A DNA stretch of 64,000 nucleotides from the NCBI GenBank assembly GCA_018401565.1, contig JAGYKS010000025.1:434001-498000 (forward strand). The letters run 5' to 3'. Source of the stretch: Acidimicrobiales bacterium (GTDB lineage: Bacteria > Actinomycetota > Acidimicrobiia > Acidimicrobiales > Acidimicrobilacustridaceae). Made by a program: the position numbers and the translations under genes. Shown piece by piece: positions 1-6,670 of this stretch. Numbering within the stretch: position 1 is the first letter of the stretch; each line of letters opens with the position of its first letter. The notes under the pieces are model-generated. The model saw only the letters and a list, made by a program, of their open reading frames with translations. It made no database searches and was not told where the DNA came from.

Positions 1-1
1 C

Positions 2-799
2 GTTTTGCCATGGGCAGTGCGGCTTGATCGTGATGTGGGTTGTCTTCAACTCTTTGAGGTGCGCAGCGAGGGCGAGGCTTCTGGTGTAGCTCCAGTGGTT
101 GTCGGTCATGACTGCCTCGATCCGGTTGATGCCATGGGCGGCGAACACGGCAACGGCCCGGGCGAAAAACGCAGCGCACGTCGGGGCTTGTTCGTCGGCA
201 AGGACTTCGGAGTAGGCGAAGCGGCTGTGGTCGTCGACCATCGAGTGCACGAAATCGAACCCGATCCTGGCCTTCTTTTGGGCGTGGGTCTTGCTCATCT
301 GACGTCCGTGGGCGCGCCAGCCGCCCCCGTCGGGGATCCGCCCGATTTTCTTGACGTCCATGTGGACCAGCTCGCCAGGCCGGTCGCGTTCGTAGCGAAC
401 AGCGGTCGTTTTGGAGGCCCGGATTACCTCGCCGGTCATCGGGTCACACGACGCCAACCTGGGCACGTCGTGACGGCGCAGGATCCGTGCGATTGTGCGC
501 GGTGCAACGCCAAGCTCGGGGCCCAGCCAGTCCTGGCCGCGACGATGCTCGGCTCGAGCAGCAAGCACCACAGCCTCAACCTGCGGTGGCGTCTTGGTCG
601 GCATCTGATGCGGCCGTGACGAACGGTCGAACAGTCCGGCGTCACCCTCAGCATCAAAACGCTGCAACCACCGGTACACACACTTTCGGGACACACCCAT
701 GGCTTTGGCCACATGAGCAGGCTTCATGCCCTGGTCGCGAACACGAGAAACGATGAGTCGGCGACCATGCACAGTCAAACGGGCGTTACGGTGGGACAC
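2..799 (-). CDS. IS481-family transposase (3' end outside window)
   Basis: DDE transposase that would cut and paste its own element. Reading leftward from the GTG at 799, with a perfect AGGAGG at 810-805, 266 codons are open to the window edge. An N-terminal helix-turn-helix region (about residues 8-55, including KAMGVSRKCVYRWLQRFD) is followed by a second HTH-like segment and then the integrase core. Visible catalytic-core pieces are HMDVKKIGRIPDGGGWR (first Asp), VDDHSRFAYSEVL and EAVMTDNHWSY (second Asp). The last visible residues, KPHCPWQN, are what normally precedes the GK-ERFNR segment with the catalytic Glu in IS481 members. The family call is from these motifs. The frame shows no defect inside the window. 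Confidence 0.9.
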   Translation of the reverse strand, partial: MSHRNARLTVHGRRLIVSRVRDQGMKPAHVAKAMGVSRKCVYRWLQRFDAEGDAGLFDRSSRPHQMPTKTPPQVEAVVLAARAEHRRGQDWLGPELGVAPRTIARILRRHDVPRLASCDPMTGEVIRASKTTAVRYERDRPGELVHMDVKKIGRIPDGGGWRAHGRQMSKTHAQKKARIGFDFVHSMVDDHSRFAYSEVLADEQAPTCAAFFARAVAVFAAHGINRIEAVMTDNHWSYTRSLALAAHLKELKTTHITIKPHCPWQN

Positions 800-868
800 G
801 AAGACCTCCTGGGATGTGAAGACGGCAATCTCCACAATGCCCCGGAGGTCTTCGCTATCTCAACGGAC

Positions 869-894
869 TGTCACCAACGTCCAGGCCGGGTACA
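869..894. repeat. Probable terminal inverted repeat of the IS481 element
   Basis: A 26-bp stretch begins TGTCACCAACG and ends CGGGTACA, about 70 bp upstream of the transposase start. TGT..ACA-type ends are usual for IS481 elements. The matching left end is outside the window, so the assignment is tentative. Confidence 0.4.
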
Positions 895-996
895 CCTAGA
901 TCCGGGCATTTGCCTACCGAAGCCCACGTCCGGCAGTTGGTGGCGGGGACTTTCATGTTCCTGGCCCCGCCTACGTATGGCGGTACCGTCGTGGTG

Positions 997-1467
997 GTGA
1001 CACCCGAGGATGTGGTTGCTGCTGTCACGGCGAGGTTCGCCGGGCTCCACCCCAAGGCAAGCTGGGGCGAGACCTCGCTGTTCTACAACCCCGATGGTTT
1101 GCTCCCCAACGGCGTCTACTTTGCCACCATCAAGGAACGTGACGGCGCCAACGACTCGGCGTCACAGCTTGACCGCCCTGGCGTGTTCCGGGTGGCGCTG
1201 GGCCTGCCTCGTGCACGTTACGAGCAACTGTTCGGCGACCGGCCAGCACGGCCACCCAAGGGCGGGGTTGTGGCGATTGAGTATGACTTCACGGCCACCG
1301 ACGTCCTGATGCCCCACCCTGTCTACGCATGGATGGGGTGGGTGCAGGTGCTGTCGCCATCGAAGGAAACGTTTACCGGGATGCAGCCACTGCTCACCGA
1401 GGCCTACGACGCCGCTGCAGGTAAGTACAACGTGCAGGCTGCCAAGCGCTCGAGGGCCGCTGGTTGA
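997..1467 (+). CDS. DUF6194 family protein
   Basis: Protein of unknown function, about 156 aa, that matches the DUF6194 family pattern as I remember it. It has an early ASWGETSLFYNPDG segment, then NGVYFATIKERDG, a central SQLDRPGVFRVALGLPR, an EYDFTATDVLMPHPVYAWMGWV block and a C-terminal SKETFTGMQPLLTEAY helix. The reading frame is open from 910, but residues before VTPEDVVAAV do not look like the family and lie against the IS end. One of the GTG codons at 991/994/997 is therefore the more likely start. No signal peptide or membrane segment is seen. It sits alone between the IS481 element and the toxin-antitoxin pair. No catalytic role can be inferred. Confidence 0.75.
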   Translation: MTPEDVVAAVTARFAGLHPKASWGETSLFYNPDGLLPNGVYFATIKERDGANDSASQLDRPGVFRVALGLPRARYEQLFGDRPARPPKGGVVAIEYDFTATDVLMPHPVYAWMGWVQVLSPSKETFTGMQPLLTEAYDAAAGKYNVQAAKRSRAAG

Positions 1468-1655
1468 CTGTGATCAGGTTCGCTGGGCGCTGAATGGAAT
1501 GCCGAATAACGCTGAATAGTCCTCCCCTGCGCCTGGCTTCACCGAGGGAGGGTTGTGGACCTGCGGCAGTCCCGGCCTTGACCACCCGGAGGGCGTGCTG
1601 AAGCAGGCGGTCTTCGGTCCGGTACCCGATCTCGGCGCGATCATGCCGGCACCGC

Positions 1656-2156
1656 TCACGGCCACGCCATGCCCAGAGCTCTGGCCGCCGTACTGAGCTT
1701 CATGACCAGACGGTGCGGCTGGCCGGGAAGCGGTTGAAAGTCGTGGTGTTGGTAGAACGAGCGGGCTGCGTCGTCGATGGCGTCAACGACCACGAGCCTG
1801 CCCCCGACACGACGCCCAGCGACGACGATCACGTCGAGAGCGGCGACGAGGAGCTCCGCACCCAGCCCCTGATTGTGCACCGAGGAGTCGAGGGCGAGTT
1901 TGGCCAGCAGGATCGCCGGGATCTGCTCGGGCGCACCCCGACTGAGGCGCTTTGGTGCCTGTGCCCGGCTGAGCAGGTGGGGTGCAAGGGCGAAGTACCC
2001 GACGACCAGGTGGTCAACGTTGACCAGGACGTAGGTGCGGGTGCCGTGGCCCGTCGCCGTGCGCGCGTGGCGTTGCAGCCACTCGTCGAGCTGCGCGTTC
2101 CCGCTTGCGAACCCGGTGAGCGGGTGGTCACCCAGGGGCTCGACCTGGTAGGTCAC
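1656..2156 (-). CDS. TacT-like GNAT toxin of a type II toxin-antitoxin pair
   Basis: GNAT-fold acetyltransferase of the TacT/AtaT type. Known relatives acetylate the amino acid on charged tRNA and block translation. The sequence shows the family start VTYQVEPLGDHPLTGFASGNAQLDEW, a central LLAKLALDSSVHNQGLGAELLV acetyl-CoA loop, and SFYQHHDFQPLP near the end, where the Tyr is the usual catalytic residue. I chose the GTG at 2156, overlapping the antitoxin gene by 29 nt. An ATG at 2231 is in frame but would overlap the antitoxin by 104 nt and adds a Pro-rich tail unlike the family. It is co-transcribed behind the RHH/DUF1778 antitoxin. Function is inferred from family and context; tRNA target unknown. 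Confidence 0.85.
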   Translation of the reverse strand: MTYQVEPLGDHPLTGFASGNAQLDEWLQRHARTATGHGTRTYVLVNVDHLVVGYFALAPHLLSRAQAPKRLSRGAPEQIPAILLAKLALDSSVHNQGLGAELLVAALDVIVVAGRRVGGRLVVVDAIDDAARSFYQHHDFQPLPGQPHRLVMKLSTAARALGMAWP

Positions 2157-2430
2157 CGAGGGGTGATTTGGGCGTTGCGACGCGCACGTGTCGCTGCCTG
2201 GGTGAGGCGGGGGCAGCGTCGGGTTCGTCAAGCGCAGCCAGCAGGCGATCGAAGTAGCCGGCCGGCGCCACGGTCACCATCGACTCAGCAACAACCTCAT
2301 CAGCCCGCTCCACTGCCGCTCCAACCAGGAACGCAGACACTGACATCCCCGAAGTCGCAGCGGCACGCTCGATGAGGCTGCGCTCATCAGGCGACAGTCT
2401 CGCCTCAATTCGATCGGTCTTGATGGCCAC
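2128..2430 (-). CDS. DUF1778 (TacA-like) ribbon-helix-helix antitoxin
   Basis: Antitoxin of the pair, 100 aa. The N-terminal half (IKTDRIEARLSPDERSLIE, then AAATSGMSVSAFLVGAAVERADEV) is the ribbon-helix-helix DNA-binding fold typical of DUF1778. The C-terminal part holds VAPAGYFDRLLAALDEPDAAP, the segment that wraps the GNAT toxin in known TacA proteins. The start is the GTG at 2430 with GGAGG about 7 nt upstream. It precedes the toxin gene and overlaps it, the usual antitoxin-first order. GTACGGA half-sites in the upstream region are a likely autoregulatory operator. The last roughly 25 residues are Pro/Arg-rich and unlike typical TacA, so the end may be divergent. Confidence 0.85.
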   Translation of the reverse strand: MAIKTDRIEARLSPDERSLIERAAATSGMSVSAFLVGAAVERADEVVAESMVTVAPAGYFDRLLAALDEPDAAPASPRQRHVRVATPKSPLGDLPGRAPG

Positions 2431-2448
2431 CGCTCCTCCACACGTTCA

Positions 2449-2498
2449 GTACGGACGATTGTACGGAACGACCTGCACGGTGGCAATCCCCTCCGTAC
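2449..2498. promoter_or_regulatory. Candidate TacA operator with three GTACGGA half-sites
   Basis: GTACGGA occurs at 2449-2455 and 2461-2467 in direct orientation, 12 bp apart, and TCCGTAC at 2492-2498 in inverted orientation. They sit between the antitoxin start (2430, leftward) and the small-protein operon (2621, rightward). RHH antitoxins bind short spaced half-sites of this sort. Binding is inferred, not shown. Confidence 0.45.
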
Positions 2499-2620
2499 CG
2501 GTAGGGTCGGGCAGCTGTTCCCCTTCAGTCACACCGATCACCTGGTTTGTTGCGATGTATCAAGTGGATGTCACAACAGATGTGTATCCAAAGGTGTTCA
2601 TTGACCAGGGAGGTCACAAG

Positions 2621-2992
2621 ATGGATGACGTTTCCACACAACTCGATGCGCTGGCGGCACTGGCGGAGCGGGTAGCCCGGGGAGATCTGGGTTCCGCAGA
2701 CGATTGGGGTGGTGCTGATGTGATGATCACCGCAACGCCAAAGGCTGAGAGCTCCGAGCCGTCGTTTTATCCCGACCCCATATTCGTGGTCACCGAGTTC
2801 GCTCCGCAGTTGAGCTGGTTGTTCCTGCAGTTGCGTGACGCCTTCGCACCACGGCTTGATGCATTCAACAAGTACGAGTTCTACGGTCGGCTGGCTGATG
2901 CGGCCACCAGCCATCTCGCTGACAACCCCGGGTCTGCCACGGCCCAGACGTTGTGCGCCGCGGTGCTCCACGAGGCGTCGGTGATCCCATGA
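2621..2992 (+). CDS. Hypothetical acidic protein, 123 aa
   Basis: I do not recognise this protein. The start is the ATG at 2621, preceded by GGGAGGT at a good distance. The frame is open further upstream, but that part overlaps the divergent antitoxin gene. The protein is soluble-looking and acidic (MDDVSTQLDALAALAERV, then VARGDLGSADDWGGADVMI) with aromatic motifs such as PQLSWLFLQLRDAFAPRLDA and a C-terminal helix AQTLCAAVLHEASVIP. Its stop overlaps the next start as ATGA, so the two are translationally coupled. It diverges from the toxin-antitoxin operon, which suggests an accessory role. Confidence 0.6.
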   Translation: MDDVSTQLDALAALAERVARGDLGSADDWGGADVMITATPKAESSEPSFYPDPIFVVTEFAPQLSWLFLQLRDAFAPRLDAFNKYEFYGRLADAATSHLADNPGSATAQTLCAAVLHEASVIP

Positions 2993-3141
2993 GCATCAAC
3001 AAGACCCGCGGGTTCTTGTACACGCTGGCCAAGTTGCTTGGTGACGTGAACGCCGTGCAAAAAGGCACGGTGGGCAAACGGGTGATGAGGCGTCAGGCGG
3101 GAAAGCTGACCGGGCGGGGACTGGGCAAGCTGTTTCGCTGA
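2989..3141 (+). CDS. Small basic conserved protein, 50 aa (SINKTRGFLY family)
   Basis: A 50-residue very basic protein beginning MSINKTRGFLYTLAKLLGDV and ending in a Lys/Arg/Gly-rich tail (GKRVMRRQAGKLTGRGLGKLFR). I recall near-identical orphan small proteins, with the pattern NKTR.LY..A..LGD..A..KG..GKR...R..GK.TG, in many bacteria, usually annotated hypothetical. No function is known to me. It overlaps the preceding acidic-protein gene by 4 nt (ATGA), so an acidic/basic pair made together is plausible. A net charge this high suggests nucleic-acid or partner binding, which is inference. Confidence 0.7.
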   Translation: MSINKTRGFLYTLAKLLGDVNAVQKGTVGKRVMRRQAGKLTGRGLGKLFR

Positions 3142-3173
3142 GCGGGCCGACCAGAAGGTGGTGACTCGCCGCG

Positions 3174-3228
3174 GCCCGAAAAAGACTGACGCCCGAAAAG
3201 ACTGACGCCCGAAAAGGCCGACGCCCGA
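3174..3228. repeat. Tandem 16-bp repeat, about 3.4 copies
   Basis: Units of GCCCGAAAAGACTGAC (first unit 17 bp with an extra A, third unit GGCCGAC at its end), followed by a partial GCCCGA. The array lies in the convergent gap and stops 8 bp before the stop codon of the leftward dioxygenase-like gene. Read on the minus strand, each unit gives CGGGC followed later by a TTTT run, so the array may also act as a set of weak terminators. Confidence 0.8.
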
Positions 3229-3235
3229 GTCGGGC

Positions 3236-4057
3236 TCAGACCCGTACCAGCAGCGACACGGTGTAGCCGTCGTCGTTTGATCCCGACACCGTGGCCAACT
3301 GGTCGGCCCAGCCATCGGCGAACACGCCGTCGCGGTTCAGCGACAAGCGGGACAGGTTGGCGGCGCTGTTTTCGTAGCGGGTATCGGCGTACACCGCCTC
3401 GCAGTCGGCCTGGGGCAGGGCCAACTGGGACGTGCGCACTGCATTGGACCCGGTGTCGGCCTCGCTCAGGCTGTCGTAGATCTCAATGTGAGCGTGGGGC
3501 CACCGGCCGGGGTAGCACCCGGGGAACACGGTGGTGAACGCCAGACGGCCAGCATCGTCAGCCACCTGCACCCCCCGCAGGTAGTTCTGGTCGCGCACCT
3601 CGTAGATCGAATACTGCCCGGCGGCTGTGCAGTGCCACAGGTACACCGCCGCCCCAGGCCGCGGGTCGCCCGTGACGGCGTCAACAACGGTGAGTTGCAC
3701 GGTGGCGGGCACCCCATCGGCGGTACCGGTGAGGTCCCCGATGCTGGATGTGATGTTGGGCCGGACCACTGGCGCCGTCGGTGAGCAGGTTGGGCCCGTT
3801 GGTGCCGTCAGCGGGGAACGGGCCTGGCGTCTCGGCCGCAATGGCCTGCCCGGCGCCGCCGGCAGTCGTTCCCGGCTGCTGGGTGGTCACCGATGCGCCG
3901 CCGTCGTCGGGAGTACCCGGGGAGCATGCCGCCAGCAGACCCATGATCCCCGCTCCGCCAAGCACTGCGACGCCTGGCGGCGGTCCACCCGGCTCAGGCC
4001 ATCACGTTGCAGGCCACCGAAGTCGTCTTGGTCGGTGGTGTTGTGATCGGCACCCAT
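3236..4057 (-). CDS. Intradiol dioxygenase-like Tat lipoprotein (frame interrupted)
   Basis: Relative of protocatechuate/catechol dioxygenase beta-type domains. The lipobox-like LLAACSPG, preceded by DRRQA, suggests Tat export and lipid anchoring. The core reads AETPGPFPADGTNGPNLL, VVRPNITSSIGDLTGTADG, GAAVYLWHCTAAGQYSIYE, GCYPGRWPHAHIEIYDSL and later VYADTRYE. The Tyr and His residues (WHCTAAGQYS, RWPHAHIE) match iron-ligand positions of the family. The frame is broken twice, near 3970 (inside the signal region) and near 3773 (between NLLTDGA and VVRPN). Removing one base at the second site joins the halves. The start is taken as the ATG at 4057. Actinobacterial relatives are often secreted proteins of unknown substrate; aromatic-ring cleavage is unproven here. 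Confidence 0.75.
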
Positions 4058-4132
4058 GGGCTGAATCGTACGGCCGTTGAGATCACCAGACGCCGCACCC
4101 GGGCGAGATGTGGCCCCACGCTGCCAGAGCAG

Positions 4133-4765
4133 TCAGCTCTTGAGACTCACCATGCGAGCCACCAACACCACCAGTACGACCAGCGAGCACGTCGTCTGCA
4201 GCATCATCAGTACCTTGACCCGGCGAGACGTCACCGTCTCCACTGTGGGCCCGAACGTGGCGTTGGTGTTGAAGGCGATGAACACGTAGTCGATCAGGTT
4301 GGGCGTCGGGGCTGGCTTTCTCTCGGGTACCGGGAAGTCGAAGGCGCCATTGGGGATCAGCGTGTCGGCAGCCCAGTACCAGCCGGTGAACACCGCCACC
4401 ACCATGAGGTAGGCGGATCCGACATCCCACAGGCCCCATAGGTAACTCTCGTCGCGTACGTGGGCCGTGAGCACCAGAGCGGTGATGTTGGCCACCAGGT
4501 GCACGGTGGCGAACACCAAAAACACCACGAAAATCTGCAGTGTGGCGCGGTCCTTGTGCTGCAATCCGGCGATAACCGCCGCAGTCAGGATGGCCAGAAA
4601 ACCGATGGCCCCAACAATCTCGGCTATCTCAAGGGTTTGGCTCACGTCGGGGGAAAAGACGGCTCCGTATTCAATCTGGAGGCCGGCAAACAGGTCGAGG
4701 ATGACCACCACGATGCCGAAAAGGATTTCAGCTGAGCGACGCTGACGGGCGGTGGGGTTCCACAC
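4133..4765 (-). CDS. Four-to-five-helix membrane protein with ion-channel-like C-terminus
   Basis: Integral membrane protein, 210 aa. Hydrophobic segments lie at about residues 14-32, 46-66, 78-100, 115-130 and 180-207. The C-terminal part NLIDYVFIAFNTNATFGPT, then RVKVLMMLQTTCSLVVLVVLVAR, resembles the pore-helix and last helix of two-TM potassium-channel-like or DUF1345-like proteins that I remember from actinobacteria. No clear selectivity filter (TVGYG) is present. It stands alone, convergent to no obvious partner. Transport function is a guess; the membrane location is well supported. Confidence 0.65.
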   Translation of the reverse strand: MWNPTARQRRSAEILFGIVVVILDLFAGLQIEYGAVFSPDVSQTLEIAEIVGAIGFLAILTAAVIAGLQHKDRATLQIFVVFLVFATVHLVANITALVLTAHVRDESYLWGLWDVGSAYLMVVAVFTGWYWAADTLIPNGAFDFPVPERKPAPTPNLIDYVFIAFNTNATFGPTVETVTSRRVKVLMMLQTTCSLVVLVVLVARMVSLKS

Positions 4766-4890
4766 GCCGCCGACCTAGTCCCATGGGGTTGAGGCCAGCG
4801 TGTGCGTAGTCGACGGGTCAGGGCCGCCGGGTTGCCGGAGATGACGGCCGCTGTGCCAACTGACACCCACGAAGTCATTAGATTGTGTGA

Positions 4891-5736
4891 ATGCTGACAA
4901 ATCACACGTTGATTCCGCGAGGCCGGCGTGCGGTGGTGGCCATGGCACTCACGCTGGCCATGGGCACAGTGGCACTTGCTGGTTGCGCCGACGACCAGAC
5001 CGATTCCGCAACACCAACCGTTGCCGATGACGTCACCGGTACGGCGGGTTCCGACGGTGGTGCGCAACCACAGACGACCCAACCGGGGATGCCGGGGGAT
5101 TCGGCGGTGCTGAGGGACTCGATCCGTGGCGACCGCTACTGCGAGTTCTTGCTTGTCACCCCAACGGCTGCTGGTGTGAGGGCCGAGGTGTACGCCACGT
5201 TCCCGCTCAACGACTGCCCCGCTGAGGTGTGGGATGCCGCCGACACCACCGAGGTGGCGGCATCGGCCGGGGTGCCAGTGGCCATCGCCAACGGCCTGCG
5301 CTACTGGCTGATCGACACCGTGAGCCGGGAAACCACCAGCGACGTTGTGCGTCGTGAACTCGGTGGCCTGAAATGAACCGGTACGCCACCGTGGACATCG
5401 CCGACCTTCAGCGCGCCGAGCAGCGCTACACGTCCCAGTCGGTGGATCGTCGGGCCATCATGACGTACGTGGCACGGCAGCGAGGTCTACGCTGCTGTGG
5501 CCCCTGACGGCAACCAGCACGTGATGCAGAGTTTCAGCCAGCAGGTTGACGCCGGGCTCACCGAGGCGGACCTGGCCACGTTGGGCGATCGGCTCAACCT
5601 GCCTGACGGCTGGCGGTACGAAGCCCGGACGCTCGACGCCGACCTGGTCATCGACTTCGGCGATCAGCCCGCCCGTGTGCTGCAGGACGAACTGCAGAAC
5701 TCGTACTCACAGATCCCGGTCGCCAACGAGTCGTGA
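4891..5736 (+). CDS. Lipoprotein, conserved actinobacterial family (frame interrupted)
   Basis: Secreted lipoprotein of unknown function. The N-terminus has Arg residues, a hydrophobic stretch (VVAMALTLAMGTVALAGCADD) and the lipobox LAGC. Then come an acidic/Thr linker and a domain with RGDRYCEFLLVTP, AEVYATFPLNDCPAEVWD and NGLRYWLIDTV. The remainder lies in other frames: MNRYATVDIADLQRAEQRY directly after the first stop at 5376, then PDGNQHVMQSFSQQVD and VLQDELQNSYSQIP to 5736. I remember proteins joining these blocks into one chain, so two frameshifts (about 5375 and 5473) are inferred. Two conserved Cys (RYCE, NDCP) could form a disulfide outside the membrane. Partner and role unknown. Confidence 0.7.
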
Positions 5737-5826
5737 TGACCCGGGAGGTTGTCCCCGGGGCGCAGCGGCAGGCGTCGCTGCGACGCTGGTGATCACTTGC
5801 TGGCAGCGGGGGTGATTGCCCCTGCG

Positions 5827-5935
5827 CCATCGATGTGGGCGGTGAATCGGGGTCTCGTGTCGGGGCGTGCATAACGACCGCACCATCGTGCAAAACCGCA
5901 TCACCCGCAAGCTGTATCGAGCGCTTCGGTCGCAT
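5827..5935 (+). pseudogene. Partial duplicate of the mannosidase gene start
   Basis: This segment repeats the sequence around the start of the GH38 gene (about 6635-6738): both share GTGTCGGGGCGTGCATAACG and then encode HNDRTIV-NRITR. After about 85 bp the two copies diverge and the reading frame here ends. The copy has substitutions (Gln for Glu, Lys for Glu), so it is not a recent assembly duplicate. The GNAT gene lies between the two copies. Confidence 0.75.
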
Positions 5936-5995
5936 CGAAGAGGCCAGGAGTTCGGACTTTGGTAATTGCCCCACCCAGAGGCAGGTACCGAAGTT

Positions 5996-6497
5996 TCAGG
6001 ATTTGTCTGCCGACGTCTTCGTCAGCATCGTCACCGATCCACCGTTGTTGCTGTGTGCAGTGAACCCGAGGCTGGCGTAGAGCATCTGCGCCGGGTTGTC
6101 GTCCTCCACGCTCAGTGACAGTTGGCCAATCCCGCGTTCCCTTGCTTCACCGATGAGGGTTGACAGCAGCAGCCGCCCGACACCAGCGCCACGGCTCGCC
6201 GGTACGACGGCGATGGAAATCTCGGGAATCGTGGGCGAGACGAATCCGAACCCGGGGTCATCGATGGACATGTACCGCCACCAGGCAGCACCAACCGGGT
6301 TGCCGTGAGTGTCCTCGGCGATGACCCCGGCTGTCGCCGGGTCGCTGCCAGCCGTCCACGTAACGGGCGAGGGCCGGTTCGGCGAGGACTTCGTCCACAG
6401 TCCTCAACCTGACACCGGGCCGCCAGTCGGCGGCCAGGACCAGCATGTGTTGGACAAATGCCCGGTCGTTGGAGACGGCGGGACGGATGCGAACCAT
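5996..6497 (-). CDS. GNAT-family N-acetyltransferase (frame interrupted)
   Basis: Acetyl-CoA-dependent acetyltransferase, about 167 aa when repaired. The start at 6497 gives MVRIRPAVSNDRAFVQHML, the usual opening beta strand and helix. After a +1 shift near 6328 the frame continues GVIAEDTHGNPVGAAWWRYM, EISIAVVPASRGAGVGRLLL (the R-G-x-G-x-G acetyl-CoA loop is clear) and SVEDDNPAQMLYASLGFTAH. Removing one G at the shift joins the two parts with correct family spacing. It is flanked by two copies of the mannosidase start. Substrate unknown. Confidence 0.8.
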
Positions 6498-6670
6498 GGC
6501 GGAAGTCTTGCCCACGCACCTGCCTGCCCCGCCCCGCCACGCCCCGCCCGCTTCGCTGCTGACCCGCCCGGCCAAGAGCTGCGTCGGCAGATGGGGTGCA
6601 CCTTGTAGTCAGGACAGGCACGAGTCTTTCCAGGGGCCATCGGCTGGAGGCCGGGGTCTAGTGTCGGGGC

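Larger units (their letters stand above)
1..894 (-). mobile_element. IS481-family insertion sequence, cut off by the window edge
   Basis: The left end of the window lies inside an insertion sequence. Most of its length is the transposase gene described separately, read leftward. About 70 bp beyond the transposase start there is a probable terminal sequence, after which the unrelated DUF6194 gene begins. The other end and any target duplication lie outside the window, so intactness cannot be judged. Confidence 0.75.

Noticed and set aside
5-619. Rightward 204-codon frame at the left edge
   Set aside because: It is the exact antisense of the IS481 transposase, which has clear motifs and a ribosome site.
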